NCBI GenBank assembly: GCA_903919975.1
Contig: CAIXKE010000014.1
Location: 62,001 to 126,000, forward strand
Length of the DNA stretch: 64,000 nucleotides
DNA from: Akkermansiaceae bacterium
GTDB lineage: Bacteria > Verrucomicrobiota > Verrucomicrobiia > Verrucomicrobiales > Akkermansiaceae
Direction of reading: 5' to 3'
Below, piece by piece: positions 44,545 through 53,593 of the stretch. The stretch's first letter is position 1. Each line of letters starts with the position of its first letter. The notes beneath the pieces were generated by a model that had not been told where the DNA came from, did not search any database, and saw only the letters and a program-made list of their open reading frames with translations. The translations under genes were made by a program, and so were the position numbers.

Positions 44545-44741
44545 AGGGAATCCAATGGCCGAGTTTTTCCGGGCATCCGCCAGCTCCATGGTTGGACAAT
44601 GAAGCTTATTCCCAGTGGATTCTCAACGAGTGGATTCCTCTTTGCGCCGCACGCGGCGAGATGACCGAGGAGAAACTCATCGCGGATTTCATGAACAACG
44701 AAGGCCGCGTGACGTCCTGGCCGGACTTCGGTGCCGTGTAG
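44541..44741 (+). CDS. Small protein coupled to the nucleotidyltransferase gene
   Basis: Not recognised. 66 residues starting MKGIQWPSFSGHPPAPWLDN, with a Trp/Pro-rich first half and a helical second half (EMTEEKLIADFMNNEGRVTS). Its ATG overlaps the stop of the broken nucleotidyltransferase gene (ATGA). The two were therefore translated together, as in toxin-antitoxin or enzyme-accessory pairs. It is intact although its partner is not. Confidence 0.6.
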   Translation: MKGIQWPSFSGHPPAPWLDNEAYSQWILNEWIPLCAARGEMTEEKLIADFMNNEGRVTSWPDFGAV

Positions 44742-45005
44742 GACAAATCGCCATGAACGCTCCCTATCAATGCCAGTTCTGCCGATTTCGTTTGCCGTCA
44801 ATAATCCTTGAAATTCGTGGTCCGTGCGAAAAACGCCATTTTGAAAAACCAAGGGGAAAGCAGGAAATGCAATGGAATTTGGCATAAAACAAGCGTATTG
44901 AGAGCTCTGGAAAATCGTCCTTGCCTGCATGGTTTGGCACCAACCATTGTCTGGCCCCGGAACGTCGCCCTCCACCAACCCTGAATCCCACCATTTCCAC
45001 CCATC
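44742..45005. other. Spacer before the GlgP-like gene
   Basis: Just under 300 bp with no supported gene. The last bases before the ATG (CCACCATTTCCACCCATC) are pyrimidine-rich, with no Shine-Dalgarno motif. Confidence 0.4.
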
Positions 45006-46667
45006 ATGGCTTCTTCTTTTCTTCCCAAACCATTCACCCACCATTACGAAATCGCCCCGGAATACGCGAAAAGCGCGGTTTATTTTTCCTGCGAATTCGG
45101 CATCGATCAGAGCTTTAAGATCTACTCCGGCGGTTTGGGCTTCCTTGCCGGTTCGCACATGCGCTCCGCGGCGGACCTCAAGCAGAATCTCTGCGGCATC
45201 GGTATTCTCTGGACCTACGGCTACTACAGCCAAGCCCGCGGTGAGGATCGCGAGCTGGCCATTCAGTTCCGCAAAAAAGAATACGCGTTCCTGCAGGACA
45301 CCGGCATCCGCTTCACTGTGCCGGTTCACGGCCACCCCGTGTGGGTGAAGGCGATGTTCCTTCCAGGCGACGTGTTCGGCACCGTGCCGATGTTTTTCCT
45401 CAGCACCGATGTCGAGGAAAACGATCCGCTGTCCCGCGCGATCACCCACCGTCTCTACGATCAGGACCATCTGCGTCGCATCGCCCAATACATTGTGCTT
45501 GGCGCCGGCGGTGCCCGTTTGCTCGATGAGCTCGGCGTGGACCCCGACGTCTGGCACCTCAATGAAGCCCACGGGCTTTCCGCCGCCTTCCATCTCTACG
45601 AAAAACATCAAAGCGTGGATGAAGTGCGCAAACGCCTCGTCTTCACCACCCACACCCCGGAAGAGGCTGGTAACGAACGGCATAGTTTCTCCCTACTTCG
45701 CGATTTCACCTTCTTTGGTGGCACGCCGGAAGAAAAAGTTCGTGAAATCACCGGTATCGAAGGTGATGAATTCAATCACTCACTCGCCGCCCTGCGCCTG
45801 GCACGCTTGGCCAACGGCGTCTCCAAACTCCATGGCGAGGTTTCCCGGGATATGTGGAAAAACTCCCCTGATATCTGCGAGATCACTCACATCACCAACG
45901 CCCAGAACAAGAAATACTGGGTGGACCACGGTCTCGAACACGCCCGCACCAGCGGCGATCCCGACGAACTCCGCCATCGCAAGCGCGAGCTCAAGGAGCG
46001 CCTTTTCCGCGTCGTCGCAGACCAGACGGGCAAGCTCTTCAAGCCGGATATCCTCACCATCGTCTGGGCCCGCCGCTTCGCTGGTTACAAACGCCCGGAT
46101 CTGATCACCCGTGATATCAAGTTGTTCCGCGAACTTCTCAACAACAGCCAATACCCCGTGCAGGTGATCTGGGCCGGAAAACCCTATCCCTTCGATTTCG
46201 GCGCGATCGATACCTTCAACGATCTCATTCGCCTCACCCGTGATTATCCGAATGCCACCGTGCTTGTCGGTTACGAACTCGAACTCTCCCGGTTCCTCAA
46301 AAACGGCTCGGACATCTGGCTCAACAATCCCGTCGTGACGCGCGAAGCTTCCGGCACCTCCGGGATGACCGCCGCCATGAATGGCTCTGTCAATCTTTCC
46401 ACCTACGACGGCTGGGTGTGCGAATTCGCCAAGGATGGGGAAAACTCGTTCATCATTCCGCAGGCGGATCCCGAGCTCAGCGCCGGAGAACGGGATGTGA
46501 GTGATATGATGGGCTTCTACAAGGTCCTCAATGAAAAGATCTTGCCGACCTACTACGATCATCCGAAGGATTGGAATCGCATTGTCCTCAACTCGATGAA
46601 TGATGTTGTGCCCTTCTTTGACGCCAACCGCATGGTGGATGAGTATTACAATAAAATCTATCAGTGA
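45006..46667 (+). CDS. Alpha-glucan phosphorylase-like protein lacking the PLP lysine
   Basis: GT35/GlgP-related protein of 553 residues, in the short alpha-glucan phosphorylase style. Recognisable segments are VYFSCEFGIDQSFKIYSGGL, WHLNEAHGLSAAFHLYE, THTPEEAGNERHSF and VWARRFAGYKRPDLITRD. Phosphorylases bind pyridoxal phosphate through a Lys after the GTSGM/GTGNM motif. Here the segment reads EASGTSGMTAAMNGS, with Thr in that place (codon ACC). Phosphorolysis may thus be lost and another glucan-related activity is possible. The gene stands alone, without other glycogen genes. Confidence 0.85.
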   Translation: MASSFLPKPFTHHYEIAPEYAKSAVYFSCEFGIDQSFKIYSGGLGFLAGSHMRSAADLKQNLCGIGILWTYGYYSQARGEDRELAIQFRKKEYAFLQDTGIRFTVPVHGHPVWVKAMFLPGDVFGTVPMFFLSTDVEENDPLSRAITHRLYDQDHLRRIAQYIVLGAGGARLLDELGVDPDVWHLNEAHGLSAAFHLYEKHQSVDEVRKRLVFTTHTPEEAGNERHSFSLLRDFTFFGGTPEEKVREITGIEGDEFNHSLAALRLARLANGVSKLHGEVSRDMWKNSPDICEITHITNAQNKKYWVDHGLEHARTSGDPDELRHRKRELKERLFRVVADQTGKLFKPDILTIVWARRFAGYKRPDLITRDIKLFRELLNNSQYPVQVIWAGKPYPFDFGAIDTFNDLIRLTRDYPNATVLVGYELELSRFLKNGSDIWLNNPVVTREASGTSGMTAAMNGSVNLSTYDGWVCEFAKDGENSFIIPQADPELSAGERDVSDMMGFYKVLNEKILPTYYDHPKDWNRIVLNSMNDVVPFFDANRMVDEYYNKIYQ

Positions 46668-47276
46668 TTTTGTCGGTTGTTATTGTTGGCAAAATGTTAG
46701 CTGATTTTAGTCACGGCTATAAGAGTTTTTCCTCATAGCATGGAAATGATGGTTCTTGATCTTTCGTTTCTCGTTCAAGGATGGAAAAGCAATGCGCACG
46801 TCACGGTGTGGTGCTCACGCTCCACGGCTGCGGATCAATGGTCCGTCACGATGAAGACACTTTTGAAACAGTTCTATCCTGTCACTTGCAATCCTTGGGA
46901 TTGATGAGCAGAGCACCGCATGCGGGCCGGGCGTTTCCATGTTGAATGGGGCTTCCATGGCGGCGGGTCCTAGGGTAGTGTAGGATTCAAAATTCCCGGG
47001 CACGCGGAATCCGCACGAAGTATAAGAGAATATGCGTAGCGAGGTTGACGATCTCTGTCATTCTCGGGATCACTTATGAACCTCATTCAGGCATCCTCGT
47101 TGGTCGTTCTTCGAGTTGAATTTGAAAAGGCTTATCTAGGCTTACCGCAGCAAGCCGAGGCCCTCTCGTCATCCTGTTCGGGCTTGACCTCCCCCTGCAT
47201 TTTTCCCTAACGCTAATCATTGGTATAACCGATAGAACTCACCAACCATCATTTAACCCGCAAAAGCACCAAACCT
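46668..47276. other. Intergenic region before the cytochrome locus
   Basis: About 600 bp without a supported gene. It separates the glgP-like gene from the electron-transfer genes and must hold their promoter. The end is A/C-rich (CCGCAAAAGCACCAAACCT) without a Shine-Dalgarno motif. No clear dyad or terminator was found. Confidence 0.5.
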
Positions 47277-48113
47277 ATGAAGACCCTGTGGAAATCATTC
47301 CGACCTCTGGCCCCAAGCCACTGGATTCGCAACCTGTGTCAAAACTTCTTATGGCTTGCGGGCGGGGGGGCGTCAGCGGCGTTGATCCTGATTTCCTGCG
47401 CCACGACCGGTCGCACAATGATGGCTCCACCGAGCATCCCGGGTGCCACCTTCGTGGGCTCGGAAGAATGTTCACAGTGCCACGAAAAAACCGTCCGCGA
47501 CTTCAAAACCGCCGATCACGCCAAACTTCAGGCCAAGGGAGCGAACGCCAAGGACATGGGCTGTGAATCCTGCCACGGACCGGGTAGCAAGCACGTCGAA
47601 GCCGGCGGCGGCGCCGGAACCATCGTCAATCCCAAGAAGTCTTCAGAAACATGCTTCCAGTGCCACTTGGATACCAAAGCGCAGTTCAGCATGCCCTACG
47701 CCCACCAGGTGCTGAACGGCAAGATGTCCTGCTCGGATTGCCATGATCCGCACAAGGGTTCTGCCCACAAGGGCGGCGGAACGTCTATCGCACGTGCCAA
47801 TGAAACCTGCATGCAGTGCCACACCGCACAGGCTGGTCCGTTTGTCTTCCCGCATGAGGCGACCCGTGAAGGATGCGTTTCCTGCCACAGCCCGCACGGC
47901 TCCACGAACCAAAAGATGCTCACCGAGCGCAACTCCAACCTGTGCCTCAAGTGTCACTTCCAACAACAGCCTGGAGCGGCTCCGACCGATTCTATCATGA
48001 TTGGAGCTCCCAGTGCGCACACCTCAAGCAGGCTGATGGGCGGCACATGCTGGTCCGCCGGCTGCCACGAAGGCGTCCATGGATCTAACGTCAATAGCCA
48101 CCTTCGCAACTAA
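47277..48113 (+). CDS. Multiheme c-type cytochrome with lipobox, MtrA/DmsE-like
   Basis: 278 residues. A long N terminus ends in a hydrophobic stretch and lipobox (ASAALILISC), so it is probably an exported lipoprotein. Seven canonical heme motifs follow: CSQCH, CESCH, CFQCH, CSDCH, CMQCH, CVSCH and CLKCH. An eighth, CWSAGCH, has four residues between the Cys, as in some cytochromes c3. Spacing and neighbours suggest the MtrA/DmsE type, the periplasmic partner of an outer-membrane porin. The next gene, 20 bp away, encodes such a barrel. MtrA itself has ten hemes. Confidence 0.9.
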   Translation: MKTLWKSFRPLAPSHWIRNLCQNFLWLAGGGASAALILISCATTGRTMMAPPSIPGATFVGSEECSQCHEKTVRDFKTADHAKLQAKGANAKDMGCESCHGPGSKHVEAGGGAGTIVNPKKSSETCFQCHLDTKAQFSMPYAHQVLNGKMSCSDCHDPHKGSAHKGGGTSIARANETCMQCHTAQAGPFVFPHEATREGCVSCHSPHGSTNQKMLTERNSNLCLKCHFQQQPGAAPTDSIMIGAPSAHTSSRLMGGTCWSAGCHEGVHGSNVNSHLRN

Positions 48114-48133
48114 CCCTGAAAAACCTCACTACC

Positions 48134-50305
48134 ATGAAACGCAAGCATTTCAAAGGAATCACCGGATTTGTCACTACCATTCGGATCGGTTGTGCCGCGG
48201 GGATCGGCATGATGACCTCTCAAATCCAAGCCGGCACCCCGGCACCTACTCCAGCCGAGGCGGAAGTTGAAGTTTCCGCCAACTGGGTGGACTTCACCGT
48301 AGGCGGGGCATCCACCAGTGGCGATCAGGCCGCCTACCAGCGCCGGGTCGGCCAGGATGGCGACTTTTACGGCGGCATCAGCGACATGCACTGGGAACAG
48401 GAAAGTAATGACATCACCTGGACGCTCGATGGCCACGCAATGTTCGGCAACGAGGATTATGAAGCCATTCTTGGCGCGCAAAAAGAGGGGCTTGGATATA
48501 TCAAAGCGGGCTACAACCAGTTCCGGACTTGGTACGACGGCTCCGGTGGCTACGTTCCCGTGACTGATGGATGGTTCTCGAATGATGATGAGCTTTCAGT
48601 CGACCGTGGAGAAGTTTGGTTCGAGGCGGGGCTTCGCATGGAGGATTTGCCGGAAATTACCTTCAACTACAGCCATCGTTGGCGCGATGGCGAGAAGGAT
48701 TCCACTTCATGGGGTCAGAGTGGTAGTTATAAAATCGCTCCTTCGCTCAATGTGATTGACGAGGAGACCGACACCTTCACGCTCGATATCACCCACACCC
48801 TTGGCAATACGGATTTGGGTTTGGGTCTGCGTTATATGAGCGTCAATAATGAGGATAGCCGCATTATGGGATCGGGAGTGTCTCCCACTAACTCCGGGGC
48901 GGGTAACACCGTCGAGGATACTGCGGTTTATGATTCCAACTTGTTCAATGCGCACATGTTCAGCGAAAGTCGTTTCGGTGAACGGGTGCTCGCCAGCTTC
49001 GGCTACTCCTACACCAACCTCGATACCGATGTGAGCGGTGACCGCCCATCGCGTGACAACACCACCAATATTCTTGAAACAGGGGCCGACCACGCCTCAT
49101 GGGGGATGACAGGAGGTTCTCAGGCGCAGATTCACGTGCTAAATGCCAACCTGTGGTGGAATCCAGTGGACGATCTGGTGATCGTGCCGTCGCTTCGCGC
49201 GGAGTTTTGGGATCAGAGCGCCGAGACATGGCACCTTGCTGGTGTTCGTAGCAGGAACGTCAGTGGGGACGCCGACCAAGCGGTTGAGGATGCCCTGAAT
49301 GGCATCTTCCCGGCCGATGGTTCACCCAACGAAGGACGTCTTGAAGAAGTTCATGATTCGAGCGGCAACCAATGGGAGGAGTTTACCGAAGCCCTTGAGG
49401 TTCGCTACAGCGGTTTGGAAAATGTGCTCGCATACGCTAATGCCGAATGGACTCAGAGCGAGGGCGACTATTCCCGCGAGACGACCGGGGACTTCCATAC
49501 GGTGCCGGAGACTGTCGAAGTATCACATCGCAGGACGGACTCCGATCTTGATATCCAGAAATACACAATTGGTGCCAATTGGTATCCCCTACGCGGACTC
49601 AGTTTCTCCGCGCAGGCATATTACAAGAGTTATGAGCAGGACTTGGATTTTGATATCGAGGATGATGACGCGCAGATCAGCAATCACAACAACGAAACGA
49701 ACGATATCAATCTCCGCATGACCTGGAGGGCGTTGCCTAATCTGACGTTTGTGACTCGATATGACTATCAGCAGACAGATATCAAAACCCGGGGTGTCAA
49801 TGCAAATCCCGTGGAAGGAGAGACCACTTTAAAAATCGTCGAAAGCGCAGACATCGAGAGCAACATCATCAGCCAGAGTGTGACTTGGATGCCATTGGAG
49901 CAAATGTATGTCCAAGGGGTCTTTAGTTATGTGATGTCAGAAACCGACACGCCATCGGACAAATATGCGCCGCAACGAATCGAGGACTCAGACAATGATT
50001 ACGTGATGGCCAACCTGACCGTTGGCTACGCCCTTGATCGGAAGACCGAGATCACAGCTGGCTACTCATTCTACTACTCGGAGAATTATGACATTCCGTA
50101 TGCGACAAACGGGACCCCGGGTTCTGTCGGATTCGGCACGGATCTTGAAGAGCACGTGTTCAGCGTCTCGCTCACCCGTCAGATTAATCCGAACATGGTC
50201 TGGAACATGGGCTACGGATATTATAATAGCAATGACGGCAATTTTGGCGGAAACAACAGCTTTGACGCTCACATGGTGTCAACTGGCTTGCAAGTTCGCT
50301 TCTGA
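48134..50305 (+). CDS. Large outer-membrane beta-barrel, MtrB/PioB-like porin
   Basis: 723 residues with a signal peptide (to about residue 33, TSQIQAG) and alternating short strands with Tyr/Trp/Asp-rich loops throughout. It ends VSTGLQVRF, the terminal aromatic residue expected of outer-membrane barrels. Size and pairing with a multiheme cytochrome fit the MtrB/PioB or Geobacter OmbB type, which sheath a cytochrome wire through the outer membrane. The N-terminal CXXC reported for MtrB is absent; no cysteine remains in the mature protein. Family placement is by context and architecture rather than by a diagnostic motif. Confidence 0.8.
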   Translation: MKRKHFKGITGFVTTIRIGCAAGIGMMTSQIQAGTPAPTPAEAEVEVSANWVDFTVGGASTSGDQAAYQRRVGQDGDFYGGISDMHWEQESNDITWTLDGHAMFGNEDYEAILGAQKEGLGYIKAGYNQFRTWYDGSGGYVPVTDGWFSNDDELSVDRGEVWFEAGLRMEDLPEITFNYSHRWRDGEKDSTSWGQSGSYKIAPSLNVIDEETDTFTLDITHTLGNTDLGLGLRYMSVNNEDSRIMGSGVSPTNSGAGNTVEDTAVYDSNLFNAHMFSESRFGERVLASFGYSYTNLDTDVSGDRPSRDNTTNILETGADHASWGMTGGSQAQIHVLNANLWWNPVDDLVIVPSLRAEFWDQSAETWHLAGVRSRNVSGDADQAVEDALNGIFPADGSPNEGRLEEVHDSSGNQWEEFTEALEVRYSGLENVLAYANAEWTQSEGDYSRETTGDFHTVPETVEVSHRRTDSDLDIQKYTIGANWYPLRGLSFSAQAYYKSYEQDLDFDIEDDDAQISNHNNETNDINLRMTWRALPNLTFVTRYDYQQTDIKTRGVNANPVEGETTLKIVESADIESNIISQSVTWMPLEQMYVQGVFSYVMSETDTPSDKYAPQRIEDSDNDYVMANLTVGYALDRKTEITAGYSFYYSENYDIPYATNGTPGSVGFGTDLEEHVFSVSLTRQINPNMVWNMGYGYYNSNDGNFGGNNSFDAHMVSTGLQVRF

Positions 50306-50350
50306 TCTGCCATAAACAATCGTCGTTTCCTAAATCAAACCAATCAAAAC

Positions 50351-50674
50351 ATGAAACTCCACATCACACTTCTCTCGGTCGCCGCGCTGCTGGCCAGTCC
50401 AGCCGCCTTCGGTGATGCCGCCGCCCTCTACGGAAAAAGCTGCGCCTCCTGCCACGGCAAGGACGGCAAGGGCGACACCAAGATGGGCAAGAAAGCCGGT
50501 GCCAAGGATTACACCACCGCAGAAGGCCAGAAGTGGTCGGATGCCGAGGGCGTCAAGGCGATCCTTGAAGGCGTCAAGGACGGCGATAAACAGAAGATGA
50601 AAGGGTTCACCGGCAAGGTCACCGAGGCTGAAGCCAAAGAACTGGTGACTTACATCCGCACCTTTAAGAAATAA
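50351..50674 (+). CDS. Small periplasmic monoheme cytochrome c
   Basis: Class I cytochrome c, 107 residues. A signal peptide (MKLHITLLSVAALLASPAAFG) precedes the heme motif CASCHGKDGKGD near residue 35. A Met axial ligand is probably in QKMKGF, and the C-terminal helix AEAKELVTYIRTFKK is typical. It would carry electrons across the periplasm between the membrane cytochrome encoded downstream and the porin-cytochrome pair. A terminator follows. Confidence 0.93.
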   Translation: MKLHITLLSVAALLASPAAFGDAAALYGKSCASCHGKDGKGDTKMGKKAGAKDYTTAEGQKWSDAEGVKAILEGVKDGDKQKMKGFTGKVTEAEAKELVTYIRTFKK

Positions 50675-50723
50675 AAATTCGTATCCATCCGGTGTCGATC
50701 ACTCGCTGCAGGATCGAATTCAC

Positions 50724-50756
50724 GGCGGGGCCTCGGCGACGGGGTCCCGCCTTTTT
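50724..50756 (+). terminator. Rho-independent terminator after the small cytochrome
   Basis: Stem GGCGGGGCC (50724-50732) with GGTCCCGCC (50743-50751), one G-T pair, followed by TTTTT. It divides the locus into a first unit (multiheme cytochrome, barrel, monoheme cytochrome) and a second starting with the NapC-like gene. Confidence 0.85.
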
Positions 50757-50788
50757 GAAATATCAACAACCCACGACTTTCTAACAAC

Positions 50789-52285
50789 ATGATTGAAGAT
50801 CAACCTGCTATATCATCTTCCAGCCGCTTCAATCGCCTGCGCAACTGGCTCAGTCTAGCTGGCATGGTGCTGTGTGTATCGGCGGCATTTGCCTTTATTC
50901 TGTTATTTGCGGTGGACTTGTTCGCGACCCACGCAAATCCTTACATGGGTATTTTGGCCTATGTGGTGGCGCCGATGTTCTTTTTCATGGGCCTGGCACT
51001 GGTGCTCGGGGGTTACTTTCTTGAGTCGCGGAGAATTCGCAAAGGGGTGCCTCGCAAGGAGAATGCGTTCGTGCTCAATGTGGATCTTTCCCGCAAGCGC
51101 GACCGGCGCCTCATGGTTGGCTTCGTGGGCGGTAGTCTTGGATTCCTTATGCTGACGGCCTTCGGCAGCTACGAGACCTATCACCTGATGGAGACCAATT
51201 CCTTTTGCGGCGAAACCTGTCACACGCCGATGGAACCCGAATACAAGGCATATCAGCATTCTGCGCACGCCCAAGTGGATTGTGTGGCCTGCCACATCGG
51301 GCCCGGCACCACCGCCTACATCCGCACCAAGCTCAATGGGGTAAAGCAGATGTATCACCAGATCCTCGGCGATTATGACCGACCGATCCAGATTCTCAAT
51401 CCGAACTTGCGCTTGGCCCAAGAGACCTGCCAGACCTGTCACTGGTCGCAGAAACATTTCGGCGATGTGCCGAAAACCTTCCGGCATTACCTCGCCGATG
51501 AGGAAAACACTCCGTTCACCGTTCACATGATTCTCAAGGTGGGCGGCAGCGATCCGGTGCACGGTCCGGTCGAGGGGATTCACTCGCACATGAATGTCTC
51601 CAATAAAATAGAGTTCATTTCGCTAGATGAGCACCGTGAGGAAATCCCCTGGGTGCGTGTGACCGATGCCAACGGAAAGTCCACCGAATATCGCACCGAG
51701 AAATTCACGGATGATATCTCGAAGCACGTGATCCGGACGATGGACTGCATGGATTGCCATAACCGTCCGGCACATAAATTCCTCTCGCCCAACGATGCGG
51801 TGGACCAAGCCATGGCCATGGGTCGCATCGATGTATCCATTCCCTGGGCCAAGTCGAACATCGTCAAAGCTTTGGCCGCGCCGTATTCCACCCGCGAGGA
51901 GGCACAGCAGAAGATCGCGGAATCCCTGCGCGCCGAGTATAAGGATGACAAACGTGTGGACAGCTTGGTGGCCGAAGTTGGTAAGATTTATGCAACCAAC
52001 TTTTTCCCGGAGATGAAAGCCGATTGGCGTGCCCATCCGGACCACATCGGCCACAAGGACAACAATGGTTGTTTCCGTTGTCATGACGGCATGCACATGG
52101 CTTCCGATGGCAAGACCTCGATCAAAGGCAGCGATTGCAATGCCTGTCACCTGATTGTGGCCCAAGGCGCGGGTGAGGAGTTGGAAAAGGTTAACCGAAA
52201 GGGCTTCGACTTCTTCCACGTCGATTCGGAATATTCGGAGCCTAACTGTGCGGAATGTCACAACGGCGAGATTCAGAAGGAGTGA
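50789..52285 (+). CDS. Membrane-anchored heptaheme NapC/NirT-like cytochrome
   Basis: Probable quinol-oxidising cytochrome. Hydrophobic segments at about residues 21-46, 53-77 and 108-128 anchor it in the inner membrane. The first heme motif is CGETCHTPM, with three residues between the Cys; the HxPM context is that of NapC/NirT-type proteins. Six canonical motifs follow: CVACHIGPG, CQTCH, CMDCH, CFRCH, CNACH and CAECH. 498 residues, longer than NrfH or NapC (about 150-200), with a large periplasmic domain. It lies after a terminator and so starts its own transcript. Confidence 0.9.
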   Translation: MIEDQPAISSSSRFNRLRNWLSLAGMVLCVSAAFAFILLFAVDLFATHANPYMGILAYVVAPMFFFMGLALVLGGYFLESRRIRKGVPRKENAFVLNVDLSRKRDRRLMVGFVGGSLGFLMLTAFGSYETYHLMETNSFCGETCHTPMEPEYKAYQHSAHAQVDCVACHIGPGTTAYIRTKLNGVKQMYHQILGDYDRPIQILNPNLRLAQETCQTCHWSQKHFGDVPKTFRHYLADEENTPFTVHMILKVGGSDPVHGPVEGIHSHMNVSNKIEFISLDEHREEIPWVRVTDANGKSTEYRTEKFTDDISKHVIRTMDCMDCHNRPAHKFLSPNDAVDQAMAMGRIDVSIPWAKSNIVKALAAPYSTREEAQQKIAESLRAEYKDDKRVDSLVAEVGKIYATNFFPEMKADWRAHPDHIGHKDNNGCFRCHDGMHMASDGKTSIKGSDCNACHLIVAQGAGEELEKVNRKGFDFFHVDSEYSEPNCAECHNGEIQKE

Positions 52286-52369
52286 GACTCTGAATTTCCG
52301 GTCTTTTCTTGCTGGGGAATTGACGGTTCGTCGTCTGGCGTGAAGCATGCGTTCGTTAAGTGCCCCATC

Positions 52370-53593
52370 ATGAAACCCACGCTGCTTTCCATCGGATTTT
52401 TCGCCCTTGCCCTGACCTCCTGCAAGCAGGACAAGGAGATCAAAGTTTACCGCGTTGCCAAGGAGGCGTCGCCTGCTGGTCCATCGGCGGAAGCCGGTGA
52501 TCCGCATGCGGGTGTGCCCGGCATGATGCCGGGTGGCGTAATGGGTGGCGTAATGGGTGGAGCGGCAGGTGGAGCAGCGACTGGTGCGGACCCTCATGCC
52601 GGTTTGACTGCGGAACAACTTGCGGCGGCAGGAACCGCCATGCCTCCGAGCCAAGGGTATTCGGACACCCCCCCGGCCCACTGGAAGAAGCAGCCACCGT
52701 CAGCCATGCTGCTGGTGAAATACCAAATCCAGGGTGAGGGCGGTGCTGTGGTGGATGTGACTTTCTCGACTCTCCGCAGCTCCCCAGGCGGACTGCTCGC
52801 AAACATCAACCGCTGGCGAGATCAACTCAATCAACCGGCTTTTGACGAGGCATCGTTGAAACAAAACACACGGACAGTGCAATCGGGTTTTGGAGATGCG
52901 GTTTTTGTGGAAATCGAAGGACTCACACCGACTGCGGATGCCGCAAAGGATGGCCGCCTCATCGGCGCCATCGCCGAGGTGGGCGCGAGCGCATGGTTCT
53001 TCAAGCTCCGTGGCAATGCGGCTCTCGCCACGGCGGAGAAAGAGAATTTCCTGCGCTGGATCGAGTCCGTAAAGCCCGCCGCGCCCGCGGAAGCCTCCAA
53101 GGTGCCGATGCACGGCACGCCGCCCGGGGAACAAATCGCAGCACCACCGGCATCCCCCGCCGCCCCGCTGGGAGACGGCTCGGTCACTTGGCAAATGCCC
53201 GATGGATGGGCCGCAGCCAAGGGCAGTTCGGCCCGTTACGCAACGCTTGCCGTCACCGGTGCGGATGGCTCGAAAGGCGAACTCGCCATCACCCATTTCC
53301 CCGGCGACGTCGGCGGCGATCTTGCCAACGTCAACCGCTGGCGCGGACAAATCGGCCTCGCGCCCATCGACGAAGCTGCGCTCGCGCCATCCGTCACGCA
53401 AATCACCGCCGGTCCCAAGAGCATCAAAGTGATTGATGCCACCGGCCCGCAAAACCGTTGTGCCGCCGGCTGGGTAGCTCATGGCGGGGAGACCTGGTTC
53501 TTCAAATTCACCGGACCCGACGCCTTGGTCGGTGCGGAAAAGGCGAAGTTCACCGCGTTTCTGGAATCCATCCGCTTTACCAAGCCCGAATGA
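52370..53593 (+). CDS. Lipoprotein with an internally duplicated domain, function unknown
   Basis: Not recognised. The ATG chosen gives MKPTLLSIGFFALALTSCKQ with lipobox LTSC. A Gly/Met/Ala-rich linker follows (residues ~50-85). Two copies of one ~120-residue domain come next. Copy 1 (from PPAHWKKQPPSAML) has GGLLANINRWRDQL and ends GASAWFFKLRGN. Copy 2 (from VTWQMPDGWAAA) has GDLANVNRWRGQIGL and ends GGETWFFKFTGP. Shared features are the NINRWR/NVNRWR motif and W-FFK. No cysteine pair or heme motif is present. Its stop overlaps the start of the ResB gene, so it belongs to the same unit. Confidence 0.88.
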   Translation: MKPTLLSIGFFALALTSCKQDKEIKVYRVAKEASPAGPSAEAGDPHAGVPGMMPGGVMGGVMGGAAGGAATGADPHAGLTAEQLAAAGTAMPPSQGYSDTPPAHWKKQPPSAMLLVKYQIQGEGGAVVDVTFSTLRSSPGGLLANINRWRDQLNQPAFDEASLKQNTRTVQSGFGDAVFVEIEGLTPTADAAKDGRLIGAIAEVGASAWFFKLRGNAALATAEKENFLRWIESVKPAAPAEASKVPMHGTPPGEQIAAPPASPAAPLGDGSVTWQMPDGWAAAKGSSARYATLAVTGADGSKGELAITHFPGDVGGDLANVNRWRGQIGLAPIDEAALAPSVTQITAGPKSIKVIDATGPQNRCAAGWVAHGGETWFFKFTGPDALVGAEKAKFTAFLESIRFTKPE

